A stretch of 64,000 bases of DNA from positions 1 through 64,000 of the forward strand of contig NZ_QOCW01000014.1 in the NCBI RefSeq assembly GCF_003318295.1, written 5' to 3'. The stretch is from Bacillus taeanensis. GTDB lineage: Bacteria; Bacillota; Bacilli; Bacillales; UBA6769. Both the position numbers and the translations under genes were made by a program. This document shows positions 16,919 to 26,738 of this stretch, one piece after another. The number at the start of each line of letters is the position of its first letter. The stretch's first letter is position 1. Under the pieces are notes generated by a model. The model was not told the origin of the DNA. It worked only from the letters and a program-made list of their open reading frames with translations, and did no database searches.

Positions 16919-18326
16919 AGAGGATAAACGGTACTATCATATATAAAACTGTTGTAATCCCTGCTGCAATAAGGGCAGGAACTAATTTGAATTTAGCATA
17001 TGGAATAACCTTTAACTTTAAAATTCCTGCTACTGTATTCGTATCATCGCTAAGTGGGGAAGCAAATGAACCAAATGTTCCGCTTGCAAATACGGCTCCA
17101 ATAACAAGTGGAAGCTCTACTCCTGACACTTGCGCAAGTGAAATTCCTAAAGGCATTAAAATCCCCCATGTTCCCCATGCAGAGCCAATAAAATATGAAA
17201 TTACTGCTCCAAGCAGAAATAGTACAGGCGGTACAAACATCTGTGGAATCCAATCTACATTTTCAGTTACAAAATTTGAAAAACCAAGATCTTCTGTCGC
17301 TAATGCTAATCCCCATACAATGGTTAGAAGAAGAATAACAGACATCAAACTATTTCCGCCCTCGATAAAATAAAGAATGGTTTTTCTTAGTGAAAACCTT
17401 TGTACAAGCATAAGGATAAGAGAAATAAAAAATGTAATCATTAACGCAAGGACCATTGCCGTTAAGACATCCGCTTCAACAAATGCTTTAAATCCTCTAT
17501 ACCCCTGCTTAAAACCGTCCCAATACGTTAAAAAGAGCGTTAATCCAATGACAAGAACAAGAGGAATAACTAAGTTCCATGGTTTTGAAGGAAGATCTTT
17601 CGCTACAGCTGGATGACAATCATGCCAATCATCATCCTCAATTTCATTTTTCCCTCCATTTGCATCTGTCGCTGGCTTTTTGGCATGATGAAAAAAGCTT
17701 AAATAAAAACCAAGTATAATAATAGTAAAAGCAAAAAAATTATACGGGATACTTTGTATGTATAAATCATAGCCGTCCCCTTTAATTCCTTGATTTTTTA
17801 ATGCAATATCCACAATTGAAGCCATATAGCCGACAAATGCGGTAGCAATGGGAATTAACACAACAATGGGAGTGGCTGTTGTTTCAATAACAAACCCAAG
17901 CTCTTGTGTCGTCATCTTTATCCGTTTTAACAACGCTCTCATTATTGGAGCAATCGTTACAAAGCGAAATGTGGGTGCACTAAATGTACCAACTGTTGAT
18001 AACCAAGTTAAAAAAAGAGCCCCTTTTTTTGACTGCACACGCTCTGAGACTGTTTCTACAAATCCTTTAATTCCACCTGACATTTTTATCATACCAATTA
18101 AGCCGGAAAAGAGATAAAGAAAGATAATAATTTTAATATTATTTTCATTGCCTATTCCCTCAACTGCGTACATTAACATTTGCTGTATGCCACCTAATAA
18201 TTCAGGCTTTACAAGATATGAAGCTGCTGCTAAGCCAATTGTTAATCCAGGCAGTACTTGTTTGGTAATTCCTGCAACAATAATGACTGCAAGAAATGGC
18301 AAAATTGACAACCAACCCATTTCCAT
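16917..18326 (-). CDS. NhaC-family Na+/H+ antiporter
   Basis: 469 residues with about eleven membrane helices. Family motifs include FSAPTFRFVTIAP, ETTATPIVVLIPIA and GTFGSFASPLSDDTNT near the C-terminus, typical of the NhaC/YuiF-type antiporters that exchange Na+ or organic anions for H+. A central hydrophilic loop (about 215-245) is rich in His, Asp and Asn. ATG start at 18326 with AAGGAG upstream. Monocistronic. The exact substrate is not decidable, since NhaC members also include malate/lactate exchangers. Confidence 0.8.
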   Translation of the reverse strand: MEMGWLSILPFLAVIIVAGITKQVLPGLTIGLAAASYLVKPELLGGIQQMLMYAVEGIGNENNIKIIIFLYLFSGLIGMIKMSGGIKGFVETVSERVQSKKGALFLTWLSTVGTFSAPTFRFVTIAPIMRALLKRIKMTTQELGFVIETTATPIVVLIPIATAFVGYMASIVDIALKNQGIKGDGYDLYIQSIPYNFFAFTIIILGFYLSFFHHAKKPATDANGGKNEIEDDDWHDCHPAVAKDLPSKPWNLVIPLVLVIGLTLFLTYWDGFKQGYRGFKAFVEADVLTAMVLALMITFFISLILMLVQRFSLRKTILYFIEGGNSLMSVILLLTIVWGLALATEDLGFSNFVTENVDWIPQMFVPPVLFLLGAVISYFIGSAWGTWGILMPLGISLAQVSGVELPLVIGAVFASGTFGSFASPLSDDTNTVAGILKLKVIPYAKFKLVPALIAAGITTVLYMIVPFIL

Positions 18327-18387
18327 CTTTTGGACTCCTTTATGTAGCGTTTATTTATAGATTGCTAATAAAGAAGGAGAACTATAC

Positions 18388-18423
18388 AAAAAAGTGAGAA
18401 GCAGTAAGCCTTCTCACTTTTAT
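18388..18423. terminator. Hairpin upstream of nhaC
   Basis: GTGAGAAG pairs with CTTCTCAC, with A and T runs. It lies just downstream of the remnant frame at 18423-18553 (minus strand). Confidence 0.6.
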
Positions 18424-18553
18424 TACTTTCCTTTTATTTGTCGTTTAATTACTTCATTCCGCTCTCCACCATCTGACAGCTCTTCTGCAAAGGATAAATC
18501 ACTAGAAAGTTCTTTTGTATACTGAAGATCTTCTTTTTTAATATAGTTACTTA
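18423..18553 (-). pseudogene. Possible gene remnant, 5' end missing
   Basis: An open stretch of about 43 codons ends in TAA at 18423-18425 next to a terminator, with a natural-looking hydrophilic sequence (DLQYTKELSSDLSFAEEL, ending IKRQIKGK). There is no ATG, GTG or TTG in frame before an upstream stop, and no ribosome-binding site. It looks like the C-terminal part of a lost small gene. The rest of the gap to 18848 is AT-rich with nothing else I can support. Confidence 0.3.
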
Positions 18554-18848
18554 ATTATTCTAGTTATTACACATTACGATGTTTACATAATCTTAACAAA
18601 ATTATCCTTTTATTTTTCTTTAATATGGTATATGATGACATTAAGAAACAAAAGATGTATTTTTAAAACAATAATCTGGCTATTTTTCACCTTATGATAC
18701 TTCTTAAGATACCCTTCTAGAATACTCCACCACCGTTTATTAGCCTTCAGAACTCAATATTTGTAAATATTTGCAGAAAACTGTTCCCTTTTCATACTCT
18801 ATAATGGTAAAATTTATTAAAAATGACGTATTATGGAGTGATAAAACA

Positions 18849-19205
18849 ATGAAAATGGGAGATCGATTAAGGGAAGAACGTTTGAAAAGAGGATGGTCTC
18901 AAGTTTATGTAGCAAAGCAGCTTGGTTTAAAAAGAAGCAGTACATATGCTAATTGGGAATATAGTTTGCGTGATCCGTCTAAGGAGGTGATGGCTAAACT
19001 CGCATCATTATTTGAAGTAACAATTGACTATTTAGTAACAGGAAATATGCCTTCGCAACGGTTAGTTCAACAATACACAACTGTGCAGCAAGACAACAAA
19101 TTAATTATTAATACAGACGGTTTAAATGAAGCAGACATTGAATTCCTAAAAGAGCAAGTGGAATTGTTGCGCAGACGCGCAAACTCCTTCCAACAATCAA
19201 CTTGA
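18849..19205 (+). CDS. XRE-family (Cro/CI-type HTH) transcription regulator
   Basis: 118 residues. An N-terminal helix-turn-helix (about 3-60: GDRLREERLKRGWSQ, then YANWEYSLRDPS and LASLFEVTIDYLVTG) is followed by a linker and a helical tail ending LLRRRANSF. This is the build of small SinR/SlrR- or Xre-like repressors. ATG 18849 is chosen over upstream codons because GGAGTG precedes it and the HTH begins at once. A TATAAT at 18800-18805 may be its -10 box. Target genes unknown; it stands alone. Confidence 0.8.
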   Translation: MKMGDRLREERLKRGWSQVYVAKQLGLKRSSTYANWEYSLRDPSKEVMAKLASLFEVTIDYLVTGNMPSQRLVQQYTTVQQDNKLIINTDGLNEADIEFLKEQVELLRRRANSFQQST

Positions 19206-19330
19206 GCATCTCTCCAGCTTCAAAGATCAGGTTGATAAAATTTCAATACTTTTTATTAGATAATAATAATCCCCATTGATAGTTTGATATTTCACATACT
19301 CTTCAGACCATACTCCCCATCCACATAAAG

Positions 19331-19369
19331 AAAGCAAAGGATGAGGAATTCATCCTTTGCTGTTTTTGA
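19331..19369. terminator. Terminator after the LysE-type gene
   Basis: AGCAAAGGATGA pairs with TCATCCTTTGCT; T run on the plus side, A-rich on the other. Confidence 0.65.
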
Positions 19370-19380
19370 TATTAGCACAT

Positions 19381-20004
19381 TTATTTTTCCATAAATGCTA
19401 AACGAATTCCTATTACTGCAAAAATAATTGCTTTAAAGTAATTTATATATTTCCCTATTTTATGGTTACTAAAAAACCTTTGACTAAAACTTACAGAAAA
19501 AAGTGCTGTTCCTGTAAAGATAATGAATGCCTGCGCCATAAAGATGATACCTAAAATAATCATTTGGAAGGGTATTTTTCCTAGTTCAGCCGATACAAAC
19601 TGTGGTAAAAAAGCTAAAAAGAAAAGAGAAACTTTCGGATTTAAAATGTTCATAAAAATTCCACGCTTATACAAACTGATAAACTGCTGATTTTTTGCTT
19701 CCTTCATTGAAAAAGATGTATCCCCTTCTTTAAATGCCTGCCACACAAGATATAACAAGTAAACAGCCCCAGCATATTTAACTAATTGAAACGCAGCAGT
19801 AGATTGATTAAGAATAACTGAAATACCGAGAGCCGCAGCTGTCGTATGTACGATAAGCCCTGTACATAACCCAAGAGCAACAGCAATTCCAGCACGTTTT
19901 CCTTGAGAAATGCTTTGAACAATCACAAAAAGAATATCAGGTCCTGGAGCAAGTGTTAACAACATTGAAATCGAAACAAAAGAAATTAAATTTTCAAAAT
20001 CCAC
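19381..20004 (-). CDS. LysE/RhtB-family amino-acid exporter
   Basis: 207 residues, six membrane helices. The opening motif TLAPGPDILFVIVQS and the later NPKVSLFFLAFLPQF are the hallmarks of LysE/RhtB transporters, which export amino acids and their analogues. ATG start at 20004, GGAGGTGAT upstream. Monocistronic with its own terminator. The substrate cannot be inferred from sequence alone. Confidence 0.87.
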   Translation of the reverse strand: MDFENLISFVSISMLLTLAPGPDILFVIVQSISQGKRAGIAVALGLCTGLIVHTTAAALGISVILNQSTAAFQLVKYAGAVYLLYLVWQAFKEGDTSFSMKEAKNQQFISLYKRGIFMNILNPKVSLFFLAFLPQFVSAELGKIPFQMIILGIIFMAQAFIIFTGTALFSVSFSQRFFSNHKIGKYINYFKAIIFAVIGIRLAFMEK

Positions 20005-20117
20005 AGCATCACCTCCTGTTAAACCTTCTAAAAGTATTTATTTTCTATTATACTTCCATTTCCATTATCTATTAAGCTTGTTACCCTTGAATATTTCTAG
20101 AAAATCTGTTACATCGC

Positions 20118-20504
20118 TTATTTATTCCATATACCGTTTTCTATTAAAGCCTTTAACATATGCTTCTTCTTTTCTGAAATTACATAAACATAAGCTTCGT
20201 ATTTTTTTGAGTTTGTATAAATCGTTTGAGTAATTCGTTCATATAAATTTTCTTTTCCAACTCCAAAGTAATCTTCTAAACTATCTAACTTATACAATTG
20301 TTCCTCATTCACTTTATATAATTCTCCATAAACAATCTCTCTAGGTAACTCTTCAACAGCTGGATATCCACATCCTGTATCGTATAGCTTCCCATTTGTC
20401 CAACAATGCTCCTCTACACATGCTGCATCCTTTAAAAAATAGTGATTAGATTGTTTCTTCTTCAATGAGCCATATACAAACACAAGACTGCTTTCTCTGT
20501 TCAC
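20118..20504 (-). CDS. Gamma-glutamylcyclotransferase-like (AIG2/GGCT fold) protein
   Basis: 128 residues. FVYGSLKK near residue 10 is the substrate-loop motif of the GGCT/AIG2 fold, followed by YPAV and a LDSLEDYFG segment that holds the conserved acidic residues. Family members act on gamma-glutamyl amines or amino acids, releasing 5-oxoproline; many small bacterial ones are uncharacterised. GTG start with GGGAGAAG upstream. Monocistronic. Confidence 0.78.
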   Translation of the reverse strand: MNRESSLVFVYGSLKKKQSNHYFLKDAACVEEHCWTNGKLYDTGCGYPAVEELPREIVYGELYKVNEEQLYKLDSLEDYFGVGKENLYERITQTIYTNSKKYEAYVYVISEKKKHMLKALIENGIWNK

Positions 20505-20706
20505 TTTTCTTCTCCCTTCTCATGCGTAAACAAAATTCACAACATAAACGTAATCTATAGCTTTTTAATTCATAACCAAAATCCCCCTGTCAAACCAGCA
20601 TTATTCACCCGATAAATTTTTAAGCTTTTTTCTTTTCAAATAAATAAAAATACGCTATAATTCACAGTATATTAATAGGAATTAACGGGATTAAGGAGTG
20701 AATTGT

Positions 20707-20874
20707 ATGAAATTTCTAAAGAAGTTCCTTACAGAGCAATGCCCCACATGTAAAAAAACGCTTGTTACACCTAAAGTGAGTTCTTTTTGTGGTGGAATTG
20801 TAAAAAGCTGTCCAGATGGCCACTATAAAAAAGAATATCATCCGGCTCTTGAAACATATATTGAAACCGAGTAA
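20707..20874 (+). CDS. Small cysteine-containing protein, unknown
   Basis: 55 residues with CPTC near residue 12, a Cys at about 29 and another at 36, suggesting a zinc ribbon, and a basic/aromatic stretch HYKKEYH. ATG at 20707 with AAGGAGTG six bases upstream; a TATAAT about 50 bases further up may be the -10 box. It converges on the TauE gene with only five bases between them. Confidence 0.55.
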   Translation: MKFLKKFLTEQCPTCKKTLVTPKVSSFCGGIVKSCPDGHYKKEYHPALETYIETE

Positions 20875-20879
20875 ATTGC

Positions 20880-21659
20880 TTAGAAAAGAAGATCAAACCA
20901 AATCTTAACAGCAACACCCGCTATTAACCCCGCTAAAATTACTTGTAACAGTTTAGCGTTTATTTTTTTGCCTATTGTTGCTCCTATTGGTGCAGAGAGC
21001 AGGCTTGCAATCATTAAAATGAGTGCCGGTAAAAGCAAAATTTGCCCGGTTGCCGCTTTCCCAATTATCGAGCCAATAGAAGACATAAAAGTAATGGCAA
21101 GCGATGTTGCAACTGTCATTTTAGTTGGAATTTTTAATATGGTAAGCATAATAGGTACTAATAGAAATGCACCGCCCGCACCAACAATTCCAGCACTTAC
21201 ACCGACTAAAAGGGCAAGAAATGCTGCCAGCCATTTATTGTACGATACCTGTGCAAATTCCACATTATCAAGTCCTTTTTTTGGAACAAACATCAGTACT
21301 GAGGCAATAATTGCTAAGGCCCCATATACAATATTAATAGATTCAGCTGTCATTAATTTTGAAGCAGTGCTGCCAATAAAGCTTCCTGCTAATATACTTG
21401 TTCCCATATAAACAATTAATGTCTTATTTAAATACCCCCCCTTACGATACACCATTACACCGCTTATCGTAGCAAAAAAAACTTGAACAGCTGTTATTCC
21501 TGTTACTTCATGAGCTGTTAAAGAAAATATGCCAATAAATGGAGGAATATATAAAAGCATTGGATAATTAATAATTGAACCACCAATTCCCGCCATCCCT
21601 GAAATAAATGAGCCAATAAAACCAATAACAAAAATGGTAATCATAAAACCAATATCCAT
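20880..21659 (-). CDS. TauE/SafE-family anion exporter
   Basis: 259 residues with about eight membrane helices arranged as two repeats, each starting with a glycine-rich motif ([14 protein letters not shown] and [15 protein letters not shown]), which defines the TauE/SafE (DUF81) family. Members export sulfite, sulfonates or related anions. The family is often placed with CstR-type sulfur stress genes, but the CstR-like gene in this window is 38 kb away. ATG start follows GGGGGAAAA. Monocistronic. Confidence 0.83.
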   Translation of the reverse strand: MDIGFMITIFVIGFIGSFISGMAGIGGSIINYPMLLYIPPFIGIFSLTAHEVTGITAVQVFFATISGVMVYRKGGYLNKTLIVYMGTSILAGSFIGSTASKLMTAESINIVYGALAIIASVLMFVPKKGLDNVEFAQVSYNKWLAAFLALLVGVSAGIVGAGGAFLLVPIMLTILKIPTKMTVATSLAITFMSSIGSIIGKAATGQILLLPALILMIASLLSAPIGATIGKKINAKLLQVILAGLIAGVAVKIWFDLLF

Positions 21660-21744
21660 GAATTTTCCCCCTTATACAAAAGCAAGGGTACTTTATATGA
21701 GGTCTATTATGCAAGAGTTTATTTTCGAAAAAGTTAATAAATAA

Positions 21745-21790
21745 GAAAAAAGTGCTGTGTAAGTTTGAAGCTTACACAGCACTTTTTATT
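21745..21790. terminator. Terminator after glutamine synthetase
   Basis: A 17-bp perfect stem (AAAAAGTGCTGTGTAAG with its complement), seven-base loop, T run on both strands. Confidence 0.85.
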
Positions 21791-21811
21791 GTATGTTAGT
21801 AACTTTATGAA

Positions 21812-23167
21812 TTAGAATTTTGTTTGATATTGCTCTAGTTCCCAACCATGAACAGTTGTACGGAAGCTATCCCACTCTTTACGCTTTAAACCAAGGTACT
21901 CACTATATACATGCTCACCAAGTGTTTCACGAGCAATATGACCTGCTTCAAACTCGTTTAATGCAGCTTCTAAGCTTGGTGGTAAATTATCAATACCACG
22001 TGATTTACGCTCAGCTTCGTCCATGCTGAAGATATCGTCCACTACCTCTGCTGGTGGAGTTAAACTGCGTGTAACACCATCAAGACCAGCTGAAGCAACT
22101 ACAGCAAATGCAAGATATGGATTTGCAGATGGATCTGGACAACGAATTTCCACACGAGTTCCAGCACCGCGAGTTGCAGGAATACGAACTAATGCAGAAC
22201 GGTTAGATGCTGACCATGCAATATAACAAGGTGCTTCATAACCAGGTACTAAACGCTTATAAGAGTTTACAAGCGGATTTGTAACTGCAGCAAAGTTACT
22301 TACATTTTCTAATAAACCAGCAATAAATTGATAAGCTGTTTCAGAAAGTTGTCTTTCATCTTTTTCATCAAAGAATGAATTCTTTTGCTCTTCATTGTTA
22401 AATAAAGAAACATTTACGTGCATTCCGCTTCCGTTTGCGCCAGCAATTGGTTTTGGCATAAATGAAGCATGAAGACCAAATTGTTTTGCAACAGTTTTAA
22501 CAACCCATTTGTAAGTTGTTGAAAGGTCTGCAGCACCTAGAGCATCAGAATATTTAAAGTTAATTTCATGCTGACCTTCTGCTACTTCGTGGTGTGACGC
22601 TTCAATTGTAAAGCCCATTGCTTTTAATGCACGGTAGATTGCAAGACGTACTTTTTCACCATAATCATGTGGAGATGGCTCAAAATATCCCGCAAAGTCT
22701 TGTGTTTGTTGTGTTGGACGACCTGTTTCGTCTGTTTCAAAAAGGAAGAACTCAAGCTCTGGTCCTACGTTGATAGAGTAACCAGCTTCTGCTGCTTTTT
22801 CAACTGTCTTTTTTAAAACGTTACGTGGATCTCCTTCAAAATCAGTTCCGTCCGGATTTGTTACACTACATAAAAAACGCGCTTCAGAATAACCTTCTTC
22901 AACAGACCAAGGAAGAACTGCGAACGTATTTAAATCAGGTTTTAAGTATAAGTCAGATTTGTTAATCGGTGAAAAACCAGTAATTGAAGAACCGTCAAAC
23001 ATTACTTGACCACTAACCGCTTGATCAAGCTGTTCAGCTGTAATTGTCACATGCTTTAAAGTCCCTTCAATATCTACGAATTGCATATGCAATAATTCAA
23101 CATTTTTTTCTTGAATTGTATTTTTAATTTGTTCTAATACGTTTTGATTTACAGAAACCGTCGACAT
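21812..23167 (-). CDS. glnA: Type I glutamine synthetase
   Basis: 451 residues, full length for GSI. It makes glutamine from glutamate, ammonia and ATP. Visible landmarks are DGSSITGF (59-65), GPELEFFLF, EASHHEVAEGQHE, NGSGMHVN, NSYKRLVPGYEAP (the Glu304-type loop) and NRSALVRIP. The residue corresponding to B. subtilis Arg62, which helps glutamine feedback inhibition, is Pro67 here (SPINKSD in place of VRIEESD). No glnR lies beside it, unlike the B. subtilis glnRA operon. A perfect TnrA/GlnR box sits between promoter and start, so it should be shut down when nitrogen is plentiful. Confidence 0.92.
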   Translation of the reverse strand: MSTVSVNQNVLEQIKNTIQEKNVELLHMQFVDIEGTLKHVTITAEQLDQAVSGQVMFDGSSITGFSPINKSDLYLKPDLNTFAVLPWSVEEGYSEARFLCSVTNPDGTDFEGDPRNVLKKTVEKAAEAGYSINVGPELEFFLFETDETGRPTQQTQDFAGYFEPSPHDYGEKVRLAIYRALKAMGFTIEASHHEVAEGQHEINFKYSDALGAADLSTTYKWVVKTVAKQFGLHASFMPKPIAGANGSGMHVNVSLFNNEEQKNSFFDEKDERQLSETAYQFIAGLLENVSNFAAVTNPLVNSYKRLVPGYEAPCYIAWSASNRSALVRIPATRGAGTRVEIRCPDPSANPYLAFAVVASAGLDGVTRSLTPPAEVVDDIFSMDEAERKSRGIDNLPPSLEAALNEFEAGHIARETLGEHVYSEYLGLKRKEWDSFRTTVHGWELEQYQTKF

Positions 23168-23188
23168 GTAATAAACACTTCCCCTTCA

Positions 23189-23205
23189 TGTAATCTTTCT
23201 TAACA
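23189..23205 (-). promoter_or_regulatory. TnrA/GlnR operator in the glutamine synthetase leader
   Basis: TGTAATCTTTCTTAACA matches TGTNA-N7-TNACA exactly. It lies about 10-27 bases downstream of the predicted transcription start, a position that fits repression. Confidence 0.72.
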
Positions 23206-23222
23206 TCATCTTGTTGTTTCTC

Positions 23223-23251
23223 ATTATAAGATAAAGTTAGAGTTTTCGCAA
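23223..23251 (-). promoter_or_regulatory. SigA promoter of glutamine synthetase
   Basis: On the minus strand TTGCGA (23246-23251) and TATAAT (23223-23228) are spaced by 17 bases, giving a start near 23216. Confidence 0.6.
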
Positions 23252-23394
23252 TACTTTTTTAGCTAAATTATCAAAGAATTTTTTAGAAAAAGAGGGATAT
23301 TGTACAAAATTCCCGAAACTTTATTCGTTAAATCCTATTATAATACGGGAATACTAAGAAAACAGCATTTAAAGTGAAGAAAGGATGAACACGT

Positions 23395-24447
23395 ATGAAT
23401 AAAATTTTTTCTCTGCTTGTTTTCACAGGAGTACCTTTGTCCATTTTAGGCAGTTTACTGCACTGGTCACAAATTCTCATGTTTATAATCTACTGTATCA
23501 CAATTATTGCGCTTGCTTCTTATATGGGACGCGCAACCGAAAGTTTAGCAATTATATCCGGACCAAGCATCGGCGGTCTTCTAAACGCTACTTTCGGAAA
23601 CGCAGTCGAATTAATTATTTCTATCTTTGCTTTAAAAGAGGGATTGATTGAAGTTGTGCTCGCTTCTTTAACCGGTTCTGTGTTAGGAAACCTGCTTCTT
23701 GTCGCAGGACTATCTTTCTTTATAGGGGGATTAAAATTTAAACGACAAGCATTTAATGTTTATGATGCAAGACATAACTCAGGTTTATTAATGTTTGCCA
23801 TTATTGTTGCTTTTGTCATTCCAGAAGTTTTTTCTACTGAAATGACGAACTCAAAATCACTTGCATTAAGCATTGGAATTTCAGCTATTCTTATTCTTCT
23901 TTATTTAGCAGCACTCTTTTTTAAACTTGTCACACATCGCGGTGTTTATAAACATCAAAATGATGACCCAACGCATGAAGAAGAACCGGAGTGGTCAAAG
24001 CGAAAAGCAATGCTTATTTTAGCGCTCGCTACCGCTGCAGTTGCTTATGTATCCGAAAACTTAGTTCATACATTTGAAATAGTAGGTGAAACATTTGGCT
24101 GGAGCGAATTATTTATCGGAGTTATTATTGTAGCGATTGTAGGAAATGCCGCAGAACATGCTTCCGCAATTATTATGGCGTATAAAAACCGAATGAATAT
24201 TGCAGTTGAAATTGCCGTTGGCTCAACATTACAAATTGCTATGTTTGTAGCACCACTGCTTGTGCTCATTTCATTATTCTTTCCGATTAAAATGCCGCTT
24301 GTTTTTACATTGCCAGAACTCATTTCAATGGCATCTGCCGTTCTATTGACCGTCATTATTTCAAATGACGGAGAAACAAACTGGTTTGAAGGAGCGACAC
24401 TTTTAGCAGCTTATTTAATTATGGGAATCGGTTTTTACTTTTTATAA
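23395..24447 (+). CDS. chaA: Ca2+/H+ antiporter, CaCA family
   Basis: 350 residues with eleven membrane helices in two homologous halves. Each half has the ion-binding motif: GNAVELIIS (about 79) and GNAAEHASAI (about 250), with the acidic Glu residues that bind Ca2+. It exports Ca2+ in exchange for protons, as B. subtilis ChaA does. The short central loop (about 180-200) is acidic and His-containing. ATG follows GAAAGGATG. Divergent from glnA; TATAAT at 23339-23344 may be its -10 box. Own terminator downstream. Confidence 0.87.
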   Translation: MNKIFSLLVFTGVPLSILGSLLHWSQILMFIIYCITIIALASYMGRATESLAIISGPSIGGLLNATFGNAVELIISIFALKEGLIEVVLASLTGSVLGNLLLVAGLSFFIGGLKFKRQAFNVYDARHNSGLLMFAIIVAFVIPEVFSTEMTNSKSLALSIGISAILILLYLAALFFKLVTHRGVYKHQNDDPTHEEEPEWSKRKAMLILALATAAVAYVSENLVHTFEIVGETFGWSELFIGVIIVAIVGNAAEHASAIIMAYKNRMNIAVEIAVGSTLQIAMFVAPLLVLISLFFPIKMPLVFTLPELISMASAVLLTVIISNDGETNWFEGATLLAAYLIMGIGFYFL

Positions 24448-24461
24448 GACAATCACAAACA

Positions 24462-24495
24462 GAAAGGCAGAAGGAAAATTCCCTCTGTCTTTTAT
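24462..24495 (+). terminator. Terminator after chaA
   Basis: AAAGGCAGAAGG pairs with CCCTCTGTCTTT with G-T pairs, then TTTATAT. Confidence 0.6.
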
Positions 24496-24686
24496 ATTAG
24501 AAGAAAAAGGTGCTGTATCCTAACAGACTCCCCCGCAACTCCTTCTATTATATAAGAAATTAATTAAATACTTTCAAGGTTACTCATACAATCCTCTCTC
24601 TTTAATAAACCTGTTTCAAAAAACGTTTTTATACATTTTAAAAAATAAAAGTCAACCGCTCTTCTACGATTGACCTTTCCTTCTAT

Positions 24687-25154
24687 TTAATCCAATAAAA
24701 ACAACGGTGTACAAACCTCTATATTCATTTTATATTGTCTCAATTTCCCAATTTGTTTTTTGACACTGGATCCATGAAACACAGTTAAAATAATCTTTTT
24801 ATGACTCGCAATTTTTCGTGCTCTTCGATATAGTTTTTCTTTTCGATCATCCTTCTCTTTTAACATAACAACGGCTCTACCTTTTTTCTCTGTAAAATAT
24901 TCTGCGGCCATCTGTTTTAATTCATGATCTTTAATAACATATAATCCGATCATTAAGAGGGCATCTTCTAATAAGTGTTCAGGGGTTGAAACCCACGTAA
25001 CTCTTTTGCAGTCATTTTCTACTTCATTTGTTGTTTGCACTAATGACCAAACAGAAAGACCATCTTCAGATAAATAAAGATAATGACTTGGGTTGATCCC
25101 CCCTTCTTCAGGGTTTCCTTGTCCAACTAAAATTTGCGAGGTAAGCGCGCCCAT
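24687..25154 (-). CDS. Protein of unknown function
   Basis: 155 residues, soluble. The N-terminal half contains Gly/Pro turns and a YLYLSEDGLSVWSLV beta segment; the C-terminal half is basic, with KEKDDRKEKLYRRARK. No catalytic motif or family is recognised. ATG at 25154 follows AGGGGGGA. Monocistronic. The 240-base gap upstream carries no gene, only a TATAGT-like -10 element near 25187. Confidence 0.5.
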   Translation of the reverse strand: MGALTSQILVGQGNPEEGGINPSHYLYLSEDGLSVWSLVQTTNEVENDCKRVTWVSTPEHLLEDALLMIGLYVIKDHELKQMAAEYFTEKKGRAVVMLKEKDDRKEKLYRRARKIASHKKIILTVFHGSSVKKQIGKLRQYKMNIEVCTPLFLLD

Positions 25155-25336
25155 TCAAATCCCCCCTATTTTTTCTAACTGTTATAGTACTATTTGTATG
25201 TATGAAAAAAGCAGAAATGAACGAAATAAGATTATCAGTGAAATTAATCCTTATCCCCCTTCCACTCTTTTCTTTTTCCGCGAGTTTTTTAGACCTTTCC
25301 GTTCATTGGCAAGTAAACATACTGCTCATATAGCTA

Positions 25337-25378
25337 AAAAAACGTTACTGCTCTAGTTAGAGCAGTAACGTTTTTAAT
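25337..25378. terminator. Terminator of the nucleoside operon
   Basis: AAAAACGTTACTGCTCTA and its exact complement form an 18-bp stem with a two-base loop, T runs both ways. It follows cdd on the minus strand. Confidence 0.85.
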
Positions 25379-25394
25379 TACATATCCTGTTTTT

Positions 25395-25814
<420 letters not shown>

Positions 25815-25982
25815 CTAGAAGAATAATTTATACATCCAACTTGCAAATAAACTGCCTAAATAAACACCAAAAATCCCCATTACTCCAGCTAATACAGGCG
25901 GTGCAGGAATTGGAAGGCGTAAGACTTTAAAAACAATCCCAATAACAATACCGGCAAGGATACTTAATAAAATTTCTTTCAT
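25815..25982 (-). CDS. XapX-domain small membrane protein
   Basis: 55 residues, two membrane helices around a conserved FKVLRLPIPAPPVLAG turn, the XapX (DUF1427) signature. ATG at 25982 follows GAGGGAGAG. It lies between deoC and cdd on the same strand, consistent with nucleoside salvage; XapX is named from a xanthosine-uptake locus in enterics. Its exact role is unknown. Confidence 0.75.
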   Translation of the reverse strand: MKEILLSILAGIVIGIVFKVLRLPIPAPPVLAGVMGIFGVYLGSLFASWMYKLFF

Positions 25983-26024
25983 TTTCTCTCCCTCATCTTT
26001 TCAGTCGATATTTATATATATGTC

Positions 26025-26696
26025 TTAGTAATCCGAATCAGCAACTTCACCTTTTACAATTTTAATACCGGCACTTGCACCGATACGCGTTGCGCCAGCT
26101 TCAATCATGGCATGAGCATCTTCACGACTTCGTACACCGCCTGAAGCTTTTACACCAATATCCGGTCCAACTGTCTTTCGCATTAAGGCGATATCTTCTG
26201 CCGTAGCTCCACCTGTAGAGAATCCTGTTGATGTTTTAACAAAGTCAGCTCCTGCCCGTACAGATAATTCACAGGCGCGAACTTTTTCTTCTTCGGTTAA
26301 TAAGCATGTTTCAATAATAACTTTTACAAGCGCCTTTCCTTTTGCAGCTTCTACTACAGCTGTAATATCACGCTCAACAAGCTCATTGTTTTGATCTTTT
26401 AAAGCCCCAATATTTAATACCATATCAATTTCTGCTGCGCCGTTTTCAATCGCATTTTTCGTTTCAAATGCCTTCACTTCCGGAGTTGAGGCACCTAACG
26501 GAAAACCAATAACTGTACAAACCTTTACATCTGTATCTTTTAATACATCATAAGCAGTTTTTACCCAAGTTGGGTTTACACAAACAGACGCAAAATTGTA
26601 TTCTTTTGCTTCCTCTGATAATGTAATAATTTGTTCTTTTGTTACTTCTGGTTTTAATAATGTATGGTCAATCATTTTCGCAACGTTTTCGTTCAT
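26025..26696 (-). CDS. deoC: Deoxyribose-phosphate aldolase
   Basis: 223 residues. It cleaves 2-deoxyribose-5-phosphate to glyceraldehyde-3-phosphate and acetaldehyde. The Schiff-base lysine is Lys154 in DFVKTSTGF; Lys183 (GVKASGG) and Asp91 (EIDMVLNIG) complete the active site. The ATG at 26696 is placed by AAGGGTG seven bases upstream; the longer frame is unlikely. Second gene of the operon, 42 bases after pdp. Confidence 0.95.
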   Translation of the reverse strand: MNENVAKMIDHTLLKPEVTKEQIITLSEEAKEYNFASVCVNPTWVKTAYDVLKDTDVKVCTVIGFPLGASTPEVKAFETKNAIENGAAEIDMVLNIGALKDQNNELVERDITAVVEAAKGKALVKVIIETCLLTEEEKVRACELSVRAGADFVKTSTGFSTGGATAEDIALMRKTVGPDIGVKASGGVRSREDAHAMIEAGATRIGASAGIKIVKGEVADSDY

Positions 26697-26738
26697 TATA
26701 AACACCCTTCCAATTTTCACTATTTAACATTTTAAAAA

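Noticed and set aside
23310..23345. An ECF-type (SigW) promoter for chaA from CGAAAC
   Set aside because: The expected -10 CGTA is not at the right spacing; a plain SigA -10 (TATAAT) is present, though without a clear -35.
25093..25356. Plus-strand frame of 87 codons between the 24687 gene and cdd
   Set aside because: It overlaps the start of the minus-strand gene, has no ribosome-binding site and ends in the terminator.
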